A DNA stretch of 64,000 nucleotides, from NCBI RefSeq assembly GCF_002902905.1, contig NZ_CP026124.1:744001-808000 (forward strand), read 5' to 3'. The notes below the pieces were generated by a model. The model worked only from the letters and a program-made list of their open reading frames with translations. It was not told the DNA's origin and did no database searches. Below are positions 1 to 10,249 of the stretch, piece by piece. This stretch comes from Achromobacter sp. AONIH1 (lineage in GTDB: Bacteria; Pseudomonadota; Gammaproteobacteria; Burkholderiales; Burkholderiaceae_B). Positions within the stretch are counted from its first letter, which is position 1; the number at the start of each line of letters is the position of its first letter. The translations under genes were made by a program, and so were the position numbers.

Positions 1-834
1 GCGGTCCACCCGCACCGGACGATCCTGCAGCGGACGGACGATGTCGTCGGCCGCGTCCATGAGCTTGTAGAGATCGGTGCCGTGGTTCCAGCCCATGCGG
101 TCGATGGCGGCGATGAATGCTTCCAGCGGCGCGTTGCCCGCGCCCGCGCCCATGCCGGCCAGGCTCGCGTCCACGCGGTCGCAGCCTTCCTCGACGGCGA
201 CGATGGAATTGGCCACGCCCAGGCTCAGGTTGTGATGGGCGTGCATGCCGGTCTGCGTTTCGGGCTTGAGCACATCCTTGAAGGCGCGGAAGCGGTCCCG
301 CACGTCCTGCATGCCGAGCGCGCCGCCGGAGTCCACCACGTAGCAGCAGGTCGCGCCGTAGCTTTCCATGAGCTTGGCTTGCCGCGCCAGCGCCTGCGGT
401 TCGGTCATGTGGCTCATCATCAGGAAGCCGACGGCCTCCATGCCCAGATGGCGGGCGTACTCGATGTGCTGGCGCGAGACGTCGGCCTCGGTGCAATGCG
501 TGGCCACGCGCACCACGCGCACGCCGGCGTCATAGGCGTTCTTCAGGTCGTGCACGGTGCCGATGCCGGGCAGCAACAGCGTGGCGATCCTGGCGTGTTT
601 AACCTCGCTGGCCACGGCCTCGATCCATTCCAGATCGGTGTGCGCGCCGAAGCCGTAGTTGAAGCTGGAGCCCTGCAGGCCGTCGCCGTGCGCGACCTCG
701 ATGGAATCGACCTTGGCCTCGTCGAGCGCCCGGGCGATGCGCCGGGCCTGTTCAACACTGTACTGGTGGCGGATGGCGTGGCTGCCGTCGCGCAGCGTCA
801 CGTCGGAGATATAGATTTTCTTGGCTTGGTTCAT
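1..834 (-). CDS. mhpE: 4-hydroxy-2-oxovalerate aldolase (partial, C-terminus outside window)
   Basis: This class II pyruvate aldolase splits 4-hydroxy-2-oxovalerate into pyruvate and acetaldehyde at the end of meta-cleavage aromatic catabolism. The reading frame is open from an ATG at 834 to the window edge, giving 278 codons. The family is about 340-350 residues, so roughly 60-70 C-terminal residues are missing. Visible family features are an N-terminal VTLRDGSHA motif holding the metal-binding Asp, the HAHHNLSLG metal-binding histidines, and the [13 protein letters not shown] region. It starts 15 bp after mhpF ends, so the two are one transcription unit; the products form a channelling complex in this family. 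The catabolic pathway upstream of it is not in the window. Confidence 0.93.
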   Translation of the reverse strand, partial: MNQAKKIYISDVTLRDGSHAIRHQYSVEQARRIARALDEAKVDSIEVAHGDGLQGSSFNYGFGAHTDLEWIEAVASEVKHARIATLLLPGIGTVHDLKNAYDAGVRVVRVATHCTEADVSRQHIEYARHLGMEAVGFLMMSHMTEPQALARQAKLMESYGATCCYVVDSGGALGMQDVRDRFRAFKDVLKPETQTGMHAHHNLSLGVANSIVAVEEGCDRVDASLAGMGAGAGNAPLEAFIAAIDRMGWNHGTDLYKLMDAADDIVRPLQDRPVRVDR

Positions 835-849
835 CGTCTGTCACCGCCC

Positions 850-1806
850 TCAAACAAGCGCCGCGGCCGCCAGCATGCGGCGGGCCATGTGTTCCGCGGT
901 GCGCAGGCCCGCGCTGGTCATGATGTCCAGGTTGCCCGCATAAGCAGGCAGGTAATGGGCCGCGCCCTCGACTTCCAGGAAGATCGAGGTCTTCAGCCCG
1001 GTGAGCGCCTCGCCCACGCCGGGCAGGCGCACGGGCGTGTCGATGCGGTCGAACTGCACCTTCTGCTTCATGCGATAGCCGGGCACGTAGGCCTGCACGG
1101 CGGCGGCCATGTTCTCGACCGAACGCGCGATGGCGTCCTCGTTGGCCAGTTCGCTCAGCGTGTAGACGGTGTCGCGCATGATCAGCGGCGGCTCGGCCGG
1201 ATTGAGCACGATGATGGCCTTGCCGCGCGTGGCGCCGCCCACCGCCTCGATGGCCTTGGACGTCGTTTCGGTGAACTCGTCGATATTGGCGCGCGTGCCG
1301 GGGCCCGCGCTCTTGCTGGAGATCGACGCCACGATTTCACCGTAGTGCACCCTGGCCACGCGCGATACGGCCGCGACCATCGGGATCGTGGCCTGGCCGC
1401 CGCAGGTCACCATGTTCACGTTCAGGGCGTCCAGGTGGTCCTCGCCGTTGACCACGGGAATGCAGTACGGGCCGATGGCGGCCGGCGTCAGATCGACCAT
1501 GCGGATGCCGGGCTTGAGCGCGCGCAGGAATGCGTCGTTCTTCACGTGGGCGCCGGCGCTGGTGGCATCGAACACGAAGTCGATGTCCTGGAATACCGGC
1601 AGGCGCGCCAGGCCTTCGACCCCTTCATGCGTGGTGGCCACGCCCAGCCGCGCCGCGCGGGCCAGGCCGTCCGATTGCGGGTCGATGCCGACCATCGCCC
1701 CCATTTCGATGTGCTGGCCATGGCGCAGGATCTTGATCATCAAGTCCGTGCCGATGTTGCCGCTGCCGATGATGGCGGCCTTGAGTTTGCGTTGGGCTGT
1801 GGACAC
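850..1806 (-). CDS. mhpF: acetaldehyde dehydrogenase (acylating)
   Basis: The 318-residue protein converts acetaldehyde, CoA and NAD+ to acetyl-CoA, taking acetaldehyde from the neighbouring aldolase. The Rossmann motif GSGNIGT is at residues 14-20 and the catalytic cysteine lies in VTCGGQA (Cys135). Length is normal for the MhpF/BphJ/DmpF family. It is the first gene of an mhpF-mhpE pair read leftward from the AT-rich region at 1860-1920. An inverted repeat 80 bp upstream of its start is a likely operator. Confidence 0.95.
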   Translation of the reverse strand: MSTAQRKLKAAIIGSGNIGTDLMIKILRHGQHIEMGAMVGIDPQSDGLARAARLGVATTHEGVEGLARLPVFQDIDFVFDATSAGAHVKNDAFLRALKPGIRMVDLTPAAIGPYCIPVVNGEDHLDALNVNMVTCGGQATIPMVAAVSRVARVHYGEIVASISSKSAGPGTRANIDEFTETTSKAIEAVGGATRGKAIIVLNPAEPPLIMRDTVYTLSELANEDAIARSVENMAAAVQAYVPGYRMKQKVQFDRIDTPVRLPGVGEALTGLKTSIFLEVEGAAHYLPAYAGNLDIMTSAGLRTAEHMARRMLAAAALV

Positions 1807-1887
1807 TTGGCTCCTTCCTTTCTCCGAACACCGTCGTGGGTTTCCTGTTTCCTTATTGGCCGGAGTGTAGGTAGGTTTTTTTAAATT

Positions 1888-1907
1888 ATCAATATATAAG
1901 TATTGAT
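1888..1907. promoter_or_regulatory. candidate operator upstream of mhpF
   Basis: A perfect inverted repeat ATCAATA-N6-TATTGAT sits in a short AT-rich patch (about 1870-1920) between mhpF and the divergent methyltransferase gene. Its position 80 bp upstream of mhpF suggests a site for a dimeric regulator of the aromatic-catabolism operon. The regulator itself is not in the window, so the function is inferred from symmetry and position only. Confidence 0.45.
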
Positions 1908-2031
1908 CTCATATAGTGAGTATTTAGAGAAAACCATCGCAGGACGACCTGCCGGTCCCCTGACAGTCTTGCCAGTACGGGCGCATGCCGCCCCCCGGCT
2001 AAAATTCCCGGATTCCTCACATGGCCGCTAC

Positions 2032-3219
2032 ATGCAACGCCCCGCTCCCGCCAATCTCCCGCCCCTGGATCCCGCCTCCCTCGAACACAGCGCCGCCGCG
2101 GCCGATCATCTGCGCGCGGCCATCCGGGCCGCGTCCGGATGGCTGCCGTTCGACCACTGGATGGCAGAAGCGCTGTACGCGCCGGGGCTGGGCTACTACG
2201 CGGCCGGCAACGTCAAGCTGGCCGACCCAGCCGACGCCGCCGCGCTGCCGGCGGGCGACTTCGTCACCGCGCCGCAGCTCACGCCGCTGTTCGCGCGCAC
2301 GCTGGCGCGCCAGGCCGCCGACGTGCTGGCGCAGACCGGCACGTCCGCCGTACTGGAATTCGGCGCCGGCACCGGCGCGCTGGCCGAAGGCGTGCTGCGC
2401 GAGCTGGACGCGCTGGGCCAGGCGCACACCGACTACCTGATCCTGGAAGTGTCGGCCGACCTGCGCGCGGTCCAGGCCAAGCGGCTGGCGCCCTTCGGTG
2501 CGCGCGTGCGCTGGCTTGACGCGCTGCCGACGTCCTTCTCGGGCTGCGTGCTGGCCAACGAAGTGCTGGACGCCATGCCGGTGTCGCTGTTCCGCTGGAG
2601 CGAAGACGCAATGCCGCTGGAACGCGGCGTGGCCTTGGGCGCTCACGACGAATTCGTCTGGGAAGACCGCCCGGCCAGCCCCGCGCTGGCGGCCGCGCTG
2701 GCCGAGCGCATGCCGGCCCTGCCCGGCTATGTATCCGAGATCAATCTGCAGGCCGAGGCCTGGATCGGCGCGATGGGCGGCTGGCTGGAACGCGGCGCGG
2801 CGCTGCTGATCGACTATGGCTTTCCGCGCAGCGAGTACTACCATCCGCAGCGCGCGGGTGGCACGCTGATGTGCCATCTGCGGCACCACGCCCATGGCGA
2901 TCCCTTCACCGCGCCGGGCCTGCAGGACATCACCGCCCACGTGGACTTCACCGCCATGGCCGACGCCGCGCAGGCGGCGGGGCTGCAGGTGCTGGGCTAT
3001 ACCTCGCAGGCGCGCTTCCTGATGAACGCCGGCCTGATGGAGCTGCTGGCGCAGCTCGACCCCTCGGATGCGGCCGCCTATGCGCGCGCCGTCGCGCCGG
3101 TGCAGAAGCTGCTGTCGGAAGCCGAGATGGGCGAGCTGTTCAAGGTGCTGGCGGTGGGCCGTGGCATCACCGCGCCGCTGCGCGGCTTCGCGCGCGGCGA
3201 CCGGCTCGGCAAGCTCTGA
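2032..3219 (+). CDS. SAM-dependent methyltransferase, MidA/NDUFAF7 family
   Basis: This 395-residue class I methyltransferase belongs to the COG1565 family, whose mitochondrial member NDUFAF7/MidA methylates an arginine of a complex I subunit. The bacterial substrate is not established. The family GDFVTAPQLTPLF segment is at about residues 75-87, SAM motif I LEFGAGTG at 108-115, and LANEVLDAMPV follows. I chose the ATG at 2032 over an in-frame upstream start at 1903, because the added 43 residues look non-coding and a TAAAAT-like -10 element lies at 2000-2005. It is divergent from mhpF and convergent with cca. Confidence 0.85.
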   Translation: MQRPAPANLPPLDPASLEHSAAAADHLRAAIRAASGWLPFDHWMAEALYAPGLGYYAAGNVKLADPADAAALPAGDFVTAPQLTPLFARTLARQAADVLAQTGTSAVLEFGAGTGALAEGVLRELDALGQAHTDYLILEVSADLRAVQAKRLAPFGARVRWLDALPTSFSGCVLANEVLDAMPVSLFRWSEDAMPLERGVALGAHDEFVWEDRPASPALAAALAERMPALPGYVSEINLQAEAWIGAMGGWLERGAALLIDYGFPRSEYYHPQRAGGTLMCHLRHHAHGDPFTAPGLQDITAHVDFTAMADAAQAAGLQVLGYTSQARFLMNAGLMELLAQLDPSDAAAYARAVAPVQKLLSEAEMGELFKVLAVGRGITAPLRGFARGDRLGKL

Positions 3220-3237
3220 ACCTGGGCGGCAACCCTG

Positions 3238-3264
3238 GAAAAGCCGCGCGCCAGGCTGCGCGGC
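3238..3264 (-). terminator. rho-independent terminator downstream of cca
   Basis: A perfect 7-bp stem GCCGCGC / GCGCGGC with an 8-nt loop (3243-3264) is followed by TTTT when read on the minus strand. It lies between the convergent methyltransferase and cca genes and probably terminates cca transcription. Confidence 0.6.
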
Positions 3265-3324
3265 GGTTTGACGGCGCGTCCCGATCGTGAAGACGCGCCC
3301 CCGCCTTGAAGACGCCTCCCGGCC

Positions 3325-4437
3325 TCAGTTCGCCGGCGACGCCAGCGCTGCCAGGCTCGCCAGCCGGGCCTGCCTGACCCCTTCCTTGATGCGTGCCGGA
3401 TCGCCCGCGCAAGCGCGCGCGATGGCGCCGGCGTCCACGCCGCGCGCCGCGTCCACGCGAGCCTGCCATGCAGCGTCATCAACGGTCCGCAGCACGGCGG
3501 CCGCCTGAATCAGATCCATGAAGCGTTCGGGCTTGCGCAACGCGTCGGCGCGCTCGATCAGCGCCAACTGCGCATTCGCGCCGTCCTGTCGGTCGACCGC
3601 CTCCAGGCCGGACAGCATCTCCGGCAGCAGACGCGCGCAATCATTGCATTCGGTGGGCACACGCAGACGCCGGCCCAGGGCTTCGCGCTCGGGCGTCAGC
3701 CGGCACATCAGCGCATAGCGCGACGCCAGCGGCAGGCCCAGCGTGGCGGCCCGGTCCACGTCCGCGCCCACGGCCGCCGGCTCCCGCAATTCCGGCATCA
3801 CCCGCGCCAGCGCGCCGGACTGGTGCAACACGTCCAGCATGCGCGACGGCTTGACGGTCATGAGGCCGCGCGACAGTTCCTTCCACACGCGCTCGGCCAC
3901 CAGCGCGTCGGCCTCGCCGGCCTCGACCATGCGGCGGCACAACGCCAGCGTCTCGGGCGCGATGCTGAAATCGGCGAAGCGCGCCGCGAAGCGGCCCAGC
4001 CGCAGGATGCGCACGGGGTCTTCCTCGAAGGCCTCGCCCACGTGGCGGAACACGCGCGCGCGCAGGTCGGCCTGGCCGCCCAGCGGGTCGACCAGCTCGC
4101 CATCGGGCTTGCGCGCAATGGCGTTGACGGTGAGATCGCGGCGGCGCAGATCGTCTTCCAGCGTCACGTCGACACCGGTATGGAAGGTGAAGCCCTTGTA
4201 GCCGTGGCCGGACTTGCGCTCGGTGCGGGCGAGCGCGTATTCCTCTTTGGTGCGCGGATGCAGGAACACCGGAAAATCGCCGCCCACGGGCATGAAGCCC
4301 CGGCGCGCCATATCCTCGGGCGTGGCGCCGACCACGACCCAGTCCTGATCGCCGGCCGGCAGGCCCAGCAGGGCGTCGCGCACCGCGCCGCCCACGATAT
4401 ACACCTGCAGGCCCTGGGTTGCGGGGTCCTGCGTCAT
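3325..4437 (-). CDS. cca: CCA tRNA nucleotidyltransferase
   Basis: The enzyme adds or repairs the 3' CCA end of tRNA. The 370-residue product has the class II head motif GGAVRD (residues 16-21) and the metal-binding pair DQD (Asp30, Asp32), followed by the [11 protein letters not shown] signature. I see no HD-domain motif in the C-terminal part, so it is shorter than the 412-residue E. coli enzyme and probably lacks its phosphohydrolase activity. The ATG at 4437 overlaps the stop of the lytic transglycosylase gene (ATGA), showing translational coupling in a two-gene unit. Confidence 0.93.
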   Translation of the reverse strand: MTQDPATQGLQVYIVGGAVRDALLGLPAGDQDWVVVGATPEDMARRGFMPVGGDFPVFLHPRTKEEYALARTERKSGHGYKGFTFHTGVDVTLEDDLRRRDLTVNAIARKPDGELVDPLGGQADLRARVFRHVGEAFEEDPVRILRLGRFAARFADFSIAPETLALCRRMVEAGEADALVAERVWKELSRGLMTVKPSRMLDVLHQSGALARVMPELREPAAVGADVDRAATLGLPLASRYALMCRLTPEREALGRRLRVPTECNDCARLLPEMLSGLEAVDRQDGANAQLALIERADALRKPERFMDLIQAAAVLRTVDDAAWQARVDAARGVDAGAIARACAGDPARIKEGVRQARLASLAALASPAN

Positions 4438-6560
4438 GGCAGCGTGGTGCTTTCGGCGCCCAGGGGCACGACCTTGCCCAGCCGCTCCTTCAGGGATTGA
4501 GGCTGGCCGCTGAACATGGCCGCGTAATAGACAGAGTTCGACATCACGTTCTTGACGTAGGTGCGCGTCTCGTTGAACGGGATGGTCTCGGCGAAGATCG
4601 CGCCCTCGACCGGATGCGTGAAGGTGGAACGCCAGTTGTGCGGCCGCCGCGGGCCGGCGTTGTAGCCGGCGCTGGCCAGCATCTGCGAACCGTCCAGATC
4701 GCGCAGCACCATGTTCAGATAGTTGGTGCCCAGCTCGGTGTTGGTGTCGAAATCGTTGACGCTGGCGGGCGTGAAATCGGTCATGCCGATCTTGCCCGCG
4801 ACCCATTTTGCGGTCGCCGGCATCAGCTGCATCAGGCCCGACGCGCCCACATGCGAGCGCGCGTCCATGATGAAGCGCGATTCCTGGCGGATCAGGCCGT
4901 AGACCCAGGCCGGGTCCAGCGCGATGGCGTTGGCCTTGGCCGTGACGCGGCCCTCGAAGGGCGCGATGAAGCGCTGGCTGAAATCGAATTCCTTCTCGGT
5001 GCGGTCCGAGGTGTTGACCACACGGTCGTAGATGTTCTCGGCGCGCGCCAGCTCGGCGGCCGCCATCAGCTGGCGGTCGCTCATGCCGCGCAGCGCGAAG
5101 TTCCATTCAGGCACGGCCTCGGCGCGCCAGCCCAGCCGGAACAGCTGCACGGCACGGCGCAAGCCAGGGTTGGCGCGCGCCTCGGCGATCTCGGCGTCGG
5201 TGATCGGCGCGGGACGCGGCGGCACCGTGATGCGGCGGCCCAGTTCCTCGGCGGCCAGCTGGCCGTAAAAGTCGAAACGGTCGGCGATGCTGGCGTAGGC
5301 GGCCTGGGCCTGGTCCTTGCGGCCGGTGGCGGCCAGGCCGCGCGCCTTCCAGTAGACCCAGGAGGTGTCGGCGCGCTGGGCCGGCGGCATCTCGTCGATG
5401 GACTCGATGACCCACTTCCAGTCGATCTTGGGCTGGCGCAGCGCCGCCCGCACCTTCCAGCCGGCGTTGTACTCGGTCATGCGGATATGGCCGGCCTCGT
5501 GGTACCAATCGTTGGCGCGGCTGTCCAGGTTCAGCGCGGCGGCCAGCGCGTACTGGCCGCGCACCCAGGCGAGATTGGACTTGGCCATGGACTTGGCCCA
5601 TTCGCGGCGCAGGTAGGAATCGGCCACGCTGACGTCGGAGCGGGCCAGGCGCGCCAGCGCGATGGTCACCAGCTCTTTCTCGTTGCGGCCCACCGGCAGG
5701 CGGTCCTGCCGGGTGAGCCACTTCATCGGATCCTTGATGAGCAGGTCGTAGGTCTTCTGGTCGCGCGGCTCGAACATGTACTGCACGAACTTGCGCGCGT
5801 CGGTGGTCTTGTTGGCCTCGATGGCGTCGCGCAGCTGCGGCTCAAGCTCGTCCCAGCCCAGGACGCGATCGGCCACCAGCTGGTCGTACAGGCCCCAACA
5901 GGCGGTGCCGGGCTGGAACACGGCCATGGCCTGGGCGGCGGTGGCGCGCTGACCGCTCATGTGCTTGGCGTCGAGGATCGCGCATTCGATCTGCGCGTTG
6001 CTGTTCTTCACCGGCGCCAGCTTGCGCACGGTGTCGAAATCGCCGCTGCGGGCGGCGGCCAGCAGCCAGTCGCCGCGCAGGCGGTCGGCCAGGTAGGCGT
6101 CGGGGTTGCCGCTGATGAAGCGCTGCAGGTCGGCGTTGGGCCGCCCGCCGGCCGGCGGCGACCACAGCTGGTAACGCAGCAGCCAGTATTCCGGGTACAT
6201 GCCCAGCGGGTCGGACTTGGCCTGGGGCACCAACGCGCCCAGCACCGACCACTGCTTGCGGTTCATGGCCTCGCGCGCGGCCTGGACGGCGGCCAGCGCG
6301 GGCGTGTCGTTGGTGGGCGGCAGGCCGGCCAGCACGGCCGGCGGCACGGCGATGGCGGGCTGCGACGCCTGGGCGACGGGCTGGGGTTGCGGATTGACCG
6401 AGGCGCTGCGCTGCTGCGCGTCGACCGGCGCGCAGGCGGCGGTGAACAACGCCAGCAGCGGCAGCCAGCGGCGCAGGCCGGCGCAGGCCGGCGCCGCGTC
6501 GGCGGCGGACGCCGGCCGCGCGGATTTCTGATACCGTCCGGATTGCAGGGCGTGTGCCAT
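4434..6560 (-). CDS. slt: soluble lytic murein transglycosylase
   Basis: The 708-residue protein cleaves peptidoglycan glycan strands non-hydrolytically. A hydrophobic export segment (residues 31-42) ends in Cys43. The preceding FTAA is a poor lipobox because position -3 is Thr, so whether it is a lipoprotein is open. A long alpha-helical superhelix region follows. The C-terminal SLT domain holds the catalytic Glu in LIRQESRF (about residue 560), then [13 protein letters not shown] and AGYNAGPRR. The ATG at 6560 is chosen because longer in-frame extensions cover the divergent promoter region. Its stop overlaps cca by 4 nt. Confidence 0.92.
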   Translation of the reverse strand: MAHALQSGRYQKSARPASAADAAPACAGLRRWLPLLALFTAACAPVDAQQRSASVNPQPQPVAQASQPAIAVPPAVLAGLPPTNDTPALAAVQAAREAMNRKQWSVLGALVPQAKSDPLGMYPEYWLLRYQLWSPPAGGRPNADLQRFISGNPDAYLADRLRGDWLLAAARSGDFDTVRKLAPVKNSNAQIECAILDAKHMSGQRATAAQAMAVFQPGTACWGLYDQLVADRVLGWDELEPQLRDAIEANKTTDARKFVQYMFEPRDQKTYDLLIKDPMKWLTRQDRLPVGRNEKELVTIALARLARSDVSVADSYLRREWAKSMAKSNLAWVRGQYALAAALNLDSRANDWYHEAGHIRMTEYNAGWKVRAALRQPKIDWKWVIESIDEMPPAQRADTSWVYWKARGLAATGRKDQAQAAYASIADRFDFYGQLAAEELGRRITVPPRPAPITDAEIAEARANPGLRRAVQLFRLGWRAEAVPEWNFALRGMSDRQLMAAAELARAENIYDRVVNTSDRTEKEFDFSQRFIAPFEGRVTAKANAIALDPAWVYGLIRQESRFIMDARSHVGASGLMQLMPATAKWVAGKIGMTDFTPASVNDFDTNTELGTNYLNMVLRDLDGSQMLASAGYNAGPRRPHNWRSTFTHPVEGAIFAETIPFNETRTYVKNVMSNSVYYAAMFSGQPQSLKERLGKVVPLGAESTTLP

Positions 6561-6650
6561 GGGTGTCTTCCTCACGTGCCAGCCTTGTTCTGCGCCTGGT
6601 CGCAGGCCTGCATTCTTGCTTTCATTTTCCACCCTCGTTACCGCTACCGC

Positions 6651-7325
6651 ATGACTACGCAAAATACTCCAGAGGATACCGCAGTCCCGCTGCGCGCGCG
6701 ATTGCGCCAACTGCGCGCCGACATGCCGGAAAACCAGCGCAGCCGTGGCGGTCTGCTGATGCGCGCAAGGCTGTTCACTTGGCTGAACGCCGCCCGCGAC
6801 GAAGCGGTCAAGGCGGGCCGCCGCGCGCCCTCCATCGTGGCCGCGTTCTGGCCCATGGAGGACGAACCCGACCTGCGCCCGCTGCTCGAGCAATGGGTGG
6901 AAGCCGGCATCACCGTGGTGCTGCCGGTGGTGCGCGAACGCAACGCCCCGCTGGCCTTCCTGCCCTGGACGCCGGACGCCCCCATGCGCAGCGGCGCTTA
7001 CGGCATCCAGGAACCCGCCGCGGGCGACGAACTGCCGCCCGACGTGGTGCTGGCGCCCACGCTCGGCTTTACCCAGTTTGGCGACCGCGTGGGTTACGGC
7101 GGCGGCTACTACGACCGCACGCTGGCCGCGCTGCGCGACGGCGGCCAGCCCTTCACCGCCATCGGCATCGCCTGGAGCTGCGGCGAGCTGGACGCCGACT
7201 ACGAGCCGGCCGAACACGACTACCCGCTGGACGCCATCCTGACCGAGGACGGCTGGGTGCCCGAGGCGCCGCTGTCGCAACCCGGCAAGGGCGGCAAGAC
7301 GCTGTTTTCCTATCGGCTCGGCTGA
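6651..7325 (+). CDS. 5-formyltetrahydrofolate cyclo-ligase
   Basis: The enzyme (YgfA/FAU1 family) uses ATP to turn 5-formyl-THF into 5,10-methenyl-THF, recycling a dead-end folate. The 224-residue product has the normal length and the family signature GYGGGYYDRTLA near residue 150, plus an N-terminal basic helix. The ATG at 6651 is the first start after the divergent slt gene, leaving 90 bp for two promoters. In-frame sequence further upstream is antisense to slt and not coding. Confidence 0.9.
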   Translation: MTTQNTPEDTAVPLRARLRQLRADMPENQRSRGGLLMRARLFTWLNAARDEAVKAGRRAPSIVAAFWPMEDEPDLRPLLEQWVEAGITVVLPVVRERNAPLAFLPWTPDAPMRSGAYGIQEPAAGDELPPDVVLAPTLGFTQFGDRVGYGGGYYDRTLAALRDGGQPFTAIGIAWSCGELDADYEPAEHDYPLDAILTEDGWVPEAPLSQPGKGGKTLFSYRLG

Positions 7326-7377
7326 GCCTGGCCCCGCCCCGGGGCCCGCGCCGCGCACCATTTCCGCCCCGCGCCCT

Positions 7378-7394
7378 TGCACCAAAACGGTGCG
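7378..7394 (+). promoter_or_regulatory. NtrC-type enhancer site
   Basis: The sequence TGCACCAAAACGGTGCG is one base from the dyad core GCACCA-N3-TGGTGC recognised by the nitrogen regulator NtrC. It lies about 380 bp upstream of a perfect sigma-54 promoter (7759-7774), a workable enhancer distance. The match was seen directly; that NtrC binds it is an inference. Confidence 0.6.
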
Positions 7395-7414
7395 ATCTGT
7401 AACATCAACCGTCG

Positions 7415-7439
7415 GCAGGCCCGCCGAACGCGGGCCTGC
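7415..7439 (+). terminator. strong hairpin after the cyclo-ligase gene
   Basis: Perfect 10-bp arms GCAGGCCCGC / GCGGGCCTGC are separated by 5 nt, about 90 bp after the cyclo-ligase stop. There is no T-tract, so it may be a weak terminator or an RNA 3'-end stabiliser. Confidence 0.4.
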
Positions 7440-7758
7440 ACCGCCCTGATCACTTCGGTGAGCGCTCACTGACCGAGCGGCATCGAATCCCCTGCCAGCC
7501 CGGCCGCAAGCCCCGGCCGCCGCCCACTCCACCCAGGCCAGCAGCGCCACGCGCCCTGGTCCAACCTGTTGCCGTTCCCTGGCGGCGCCATCGTCCGCCA
7601 GCCCTCGCAACCCGCCGCCGGCCGCCCCGCCGCCGCGCGCGCCCAAGGGGCGGCGCGCCGCCCCCCTTTCCCTGCGGCATCCATCGCGACGGGGATAGCC
7701 AACAACCGCCCGGCGGAGGATAGTGTTTCCGCAGGGACCGTCCGCGCGCCGGCCAGCC

Positions 7759-7774
7759 TGGCACGCGGGTTGCT
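7759..7774 (+). promoter_or_regulatory. sigma-54 promoter of the ATP-grasp/alpha-E/transglutaminase operon
   Basis: TGGCACG-CGGG-TTGCT matches the -24/-12 consensus TGGCACG-N4-TTGCW at every defined position, and lies about 50 bp upstream of the ATP-grasp start. The remainder of the 500-bp gene-free stretch 7326-7825 holds the NtrC-type site, the 7415 hairpin and a 12-bp palindrome GTGAGCGCTCAC at 7458-7469. I see no gene in it. Confidence 0.8.
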
Positions 7775-7825
7775 TGTTATCAGGACCGGCTTCGAGCCGG
7801 CCCCAGCACTTGCATCGGAGGAGCC

Positions 7826-9256
7826 ATGAAGGACAGACCCGCCCGCCCCCCCGCCTATGACGAAATGCGCGACAGCGCTGGCGGCATACGCTCCCACTAC
7901 GAAGCGTTCGAACGCTGGCACGGCGAGCAGTCGGCCGAGTCCATGGCCGTGCGCCGGCTGGAAGCGGACCTGAGCTTTCGCCGCGTCGGCATCACTTTCT
8001 CGGTGGCCGGCGACGCCGCCGGCACAGAACGACTGATCCCGTTCGACCTGATCCCCCGCGTCATCCCCGCCGACGAATGGCGCCGGCTCGACGCCGGCCT
8101 GAAACAGCGCGTGCGCGCGCTGAACATGTTCATCCACGACATCTACCACGGCCACGACATCGTGCGCGCCGGGGTGGTGCCGGCCGAGCAGGTCTTCCTG
8201 AACGCGCAATACCGGCCCGAGATGCAGGACGTGGACGTGGCCGAGGATATCTACTGCCATATCGCCGGCGTCGACATCGTGCGCGCCGGCGCGGGCGAGT
8301 TCTACGTGCTGGAAGACAACCTGCGCGTGCCCTCGGGCGTGTCCTACATGCTGGAGAACCGCAAGATGTCGATGCGGCTGATGCCCGACGCCTTCGGCCG
8401 CATCAAAGTCGAACCCGTGGCGCATTACCCCGACCTGCTGCTGGACAATCTGCGCGAGGTCGCGCCGCACGGCGGCGACGCGCCCACCGTGGTGGTGCTG
8501 ACGCCGGGCATGTACAACTCGGCCTATTTCGAGCACGCCTTCCTGGCGCAGCAGATGGGCGTGGAGCTGGTAGAGGGCCAGGATCTGTTCGTCGAACAGA
8601 ACACGGTCTACATGCGCACCACGCAGGGCCCGCGCAAGGTGGACGTGATCTACCGCCGGCTGGACGACGATTTCCTGGACCCGCTGTCGTTCCGCGCTGA
8701 TTCAGCGCTGGGCGTGCCGGGCCTGCTGTCGGTCTACCGCGCCGGCCGCGTCACGCTGGCCAACGCCATCGGCACCGGCATCGCCGACGACAAGTCCACC
8801 TACCTGTACGTGCCGGACATGATCCGCTTCTACCTGGGCCAGGAACCGATCCTGTCGAACGTGCCCACCTGGCGCTGCGCGCGGCCCGACGAGCTGTCGC
8901 AAGTGCTGGACCGCATGCACGAGCTGGTGGTCAAGGAGGTGCATGGCGCGGGCGGCTACGGCATGCTGGTCGGGCCGTCGGCCACGCGCGCCGAGGTCGA
9001 GGCCTTCAAGGACCGCGTGCGCGCCAACCCCGCCAATTACATCGCCCAGCCGACGCTGGCGCTGTCCACCGTGCCCACCTACGTCGAGTCCGGCGTGGCG
9101 CCGCGCCACGTCGACCTGCGCCCCTACGTGCTGTGCGGCAAGGACATCCGCACGGTGCCAGGCGGACTGTGCCGCGTGGCGCTGACCGAAGGCTCGCTGG
9201 TGGTCAACAGCAGCCAGGGCGGCGGCACCAAGGATACGTGGGTACTGGAGGACTGA
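7826..9256 (+). CDS. circularly permuted ATP-grasp protein
   Basis: This 476-residue protein belongs to the circularly permuted ATP-grasp family (DUF404/DUF407). These are predicted ATP-dependent carboxylate-amine ligases, probably making a peptide-like bond; no substrate has been established to my knowledge. A clear GGAGG ribosome-binding site precedes the ATG. The family segments LEDNLRVPSGVSYMLENR and KEVHGAGGYGMLVGP are visible. It is followed after 3 bp by the alpha-E gene, the standard family pairing, and is the first gene after the sigma-54 promoter. Confidence 0.9.
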   Translation: MKDRPARPPAYDEMRDSAGGIRSHYEAFERWHGEQSAESMAVRRLEADLSFRRVGITFSVAGDAAGTERLIPFDLIPRVIPADEWRRLDAGLKQRVRALNMFIHDIYHGHDIVRAGVVPAEQVFLNAQYRPEMQDVDVAEDIYCHIAGVDIVRAGAGEFYVLEDNLRVPSGVSYMLENRKMSMRLMPDAFGRIKVEPVAHYPDLLLDNLREVAPHGGDAPTVVVLTPGMYNSAYFEHAFLAQQMGVELVEGQDLFVEQNTVYMRTTQGPRKVDVIYRRLDDDFLDPLSFRADSALGVPGLLSVYRAGRVTLANAIGTGIADDKSTYLYVPDMIRFYLGQEPILSNVPTWRCARPDELSQVLDRMHELVVKEVHGAGGYGMLVGPSATRAEVEAFKDRVRANPANYIAQPTLALSTVPTYVESGVAPRHVDLRPYVLCGKDIRTVPGGLCRVALTEGSLVVNSSQGGGTKDTWVLED

Positions 9257-9259
9257 ACC

Positions 9260-10240
9260 ATGCTGAGCCGAACCGCCGACAACCTGTTCTGGATGTGCCG
9301 CTACACCGAGCGCGCCGAGAACACGGCCCGCATGCTGGACGTGAACCTGCAGATGTCGCTGCTGCCGCAGGACGCGCAGGCGCGCGAGGGCTCGTGGCTG
9401 GCCGTGCTGCGCATCTCCGAGCTGCAGGGCCTGTACCGCGCCCGGCACGCCGCCATCTCGCCGCACGACGTGCTGCACTTCATGGTGCGCGACGCCGACA
9501 ATCCCTCGTCCATCTATTCCTGCGTGCACGCCGCCCGCGAGAACGCGCGCGCCGTGCGCGGCAGCCTGACCACCGAGGTCTGGGAAACCTACAACACCAC
9601 CTGGCTGGAACTGCAGAAGCACCTGCACACCGGCCTGCTGGAACGCAATCCGGGCGAGTTCTTCGAATGGATGAAGTTCCGCTCGCACCTGGCGCGCGGC
9701 GTCACCATCGGCACCATGCTGGAAGACGAAGCGCTGTATTTCATGCGCATCGGCATGCACCTGGAACGCGCCGACAACACCGCGCGCATGCTGGACGTGA
9801 AGTTCCACGAACGCGGCGGCAACGGCCACGCCGGCGAGGCGCGCAACGACGCCGCCGCGCCGCCGACGGCCGCGCAAAGCGAGTTCTACCGCTGGTCGGC
9901 GCTGCTCAGCTCGGTGTCGGGCCTGGAGATCTACCGCAAGGTCTACCGCGACGTGATCACGCCCGATCGCGTGGCCGAGCTGCTGATCCTTCGGCCGGAC
10001 ATGCCGCGCTCGCTGCTGGCCGCGATCCACTCGCTGTCCGACGACCTGGCGCGCGTGGCCAACCAGCGCTCGGCGGAAACGCAGCGCCGCACCGGCATGC
10101 TGCGCGCGGAACTGCAATACGGGCGCGTCGAGGACATCCTGGCCAGCGGGTTGCACCAGTACCTGGAGCACTTCCTGGACCGCATCAACGATCTCGGCAA
10201 CCGCATCAGCCAGGATTTCCTGGTGCCCTTGTCGGCGTAG
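9260..10240 (+). CDS. alpha-E domain protein (DUF403)
   Basis: The 326-residue all-helical protein begins LSRTADNLFWMCRYTERAENTARML, the hallmark of the alpha-E family. A second ERADNTARMLD motif at about residues 172-182 suggests an internal duplication. Members always accompany circularly permuted ATP-grasp and transglutaminase proteins; the biochemical role is unknown, possibly as a partner of the ligase. Spacing of 3 bp to the upstream and 9 bp to the downstream gene supports one operon. Confidence 0.9.
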   Translation: MLSRTADNLFWMCRYTERAENTARMLDVNLQMSLLPQDAQAREGSWLAVLRISELQGLYRARHAAISPHDVLHFMVRDADNPSSIYSCVHAARENARAVRGSLTTEVWETYNTTWLELQKHLHTGLLERNPGEFFEWMKFRSHLARGVTIGTMLEDEALYFMRIGMHLERADNTARMLDVKFHERGGNGHAGEARNDAAAPPTAAQSEFYRWSALLSSVSGLEIYRKVYRDVITPDRVAELLILRPDMPRSLLAAIHSLSDDLARVANQRSAETQRRTGMLRAELQYGRVEDILASGLHQYLEHFLDRINDLGNRISQDFLVPLSA

Positions 10241-10249
10241 GAGCGCAGC

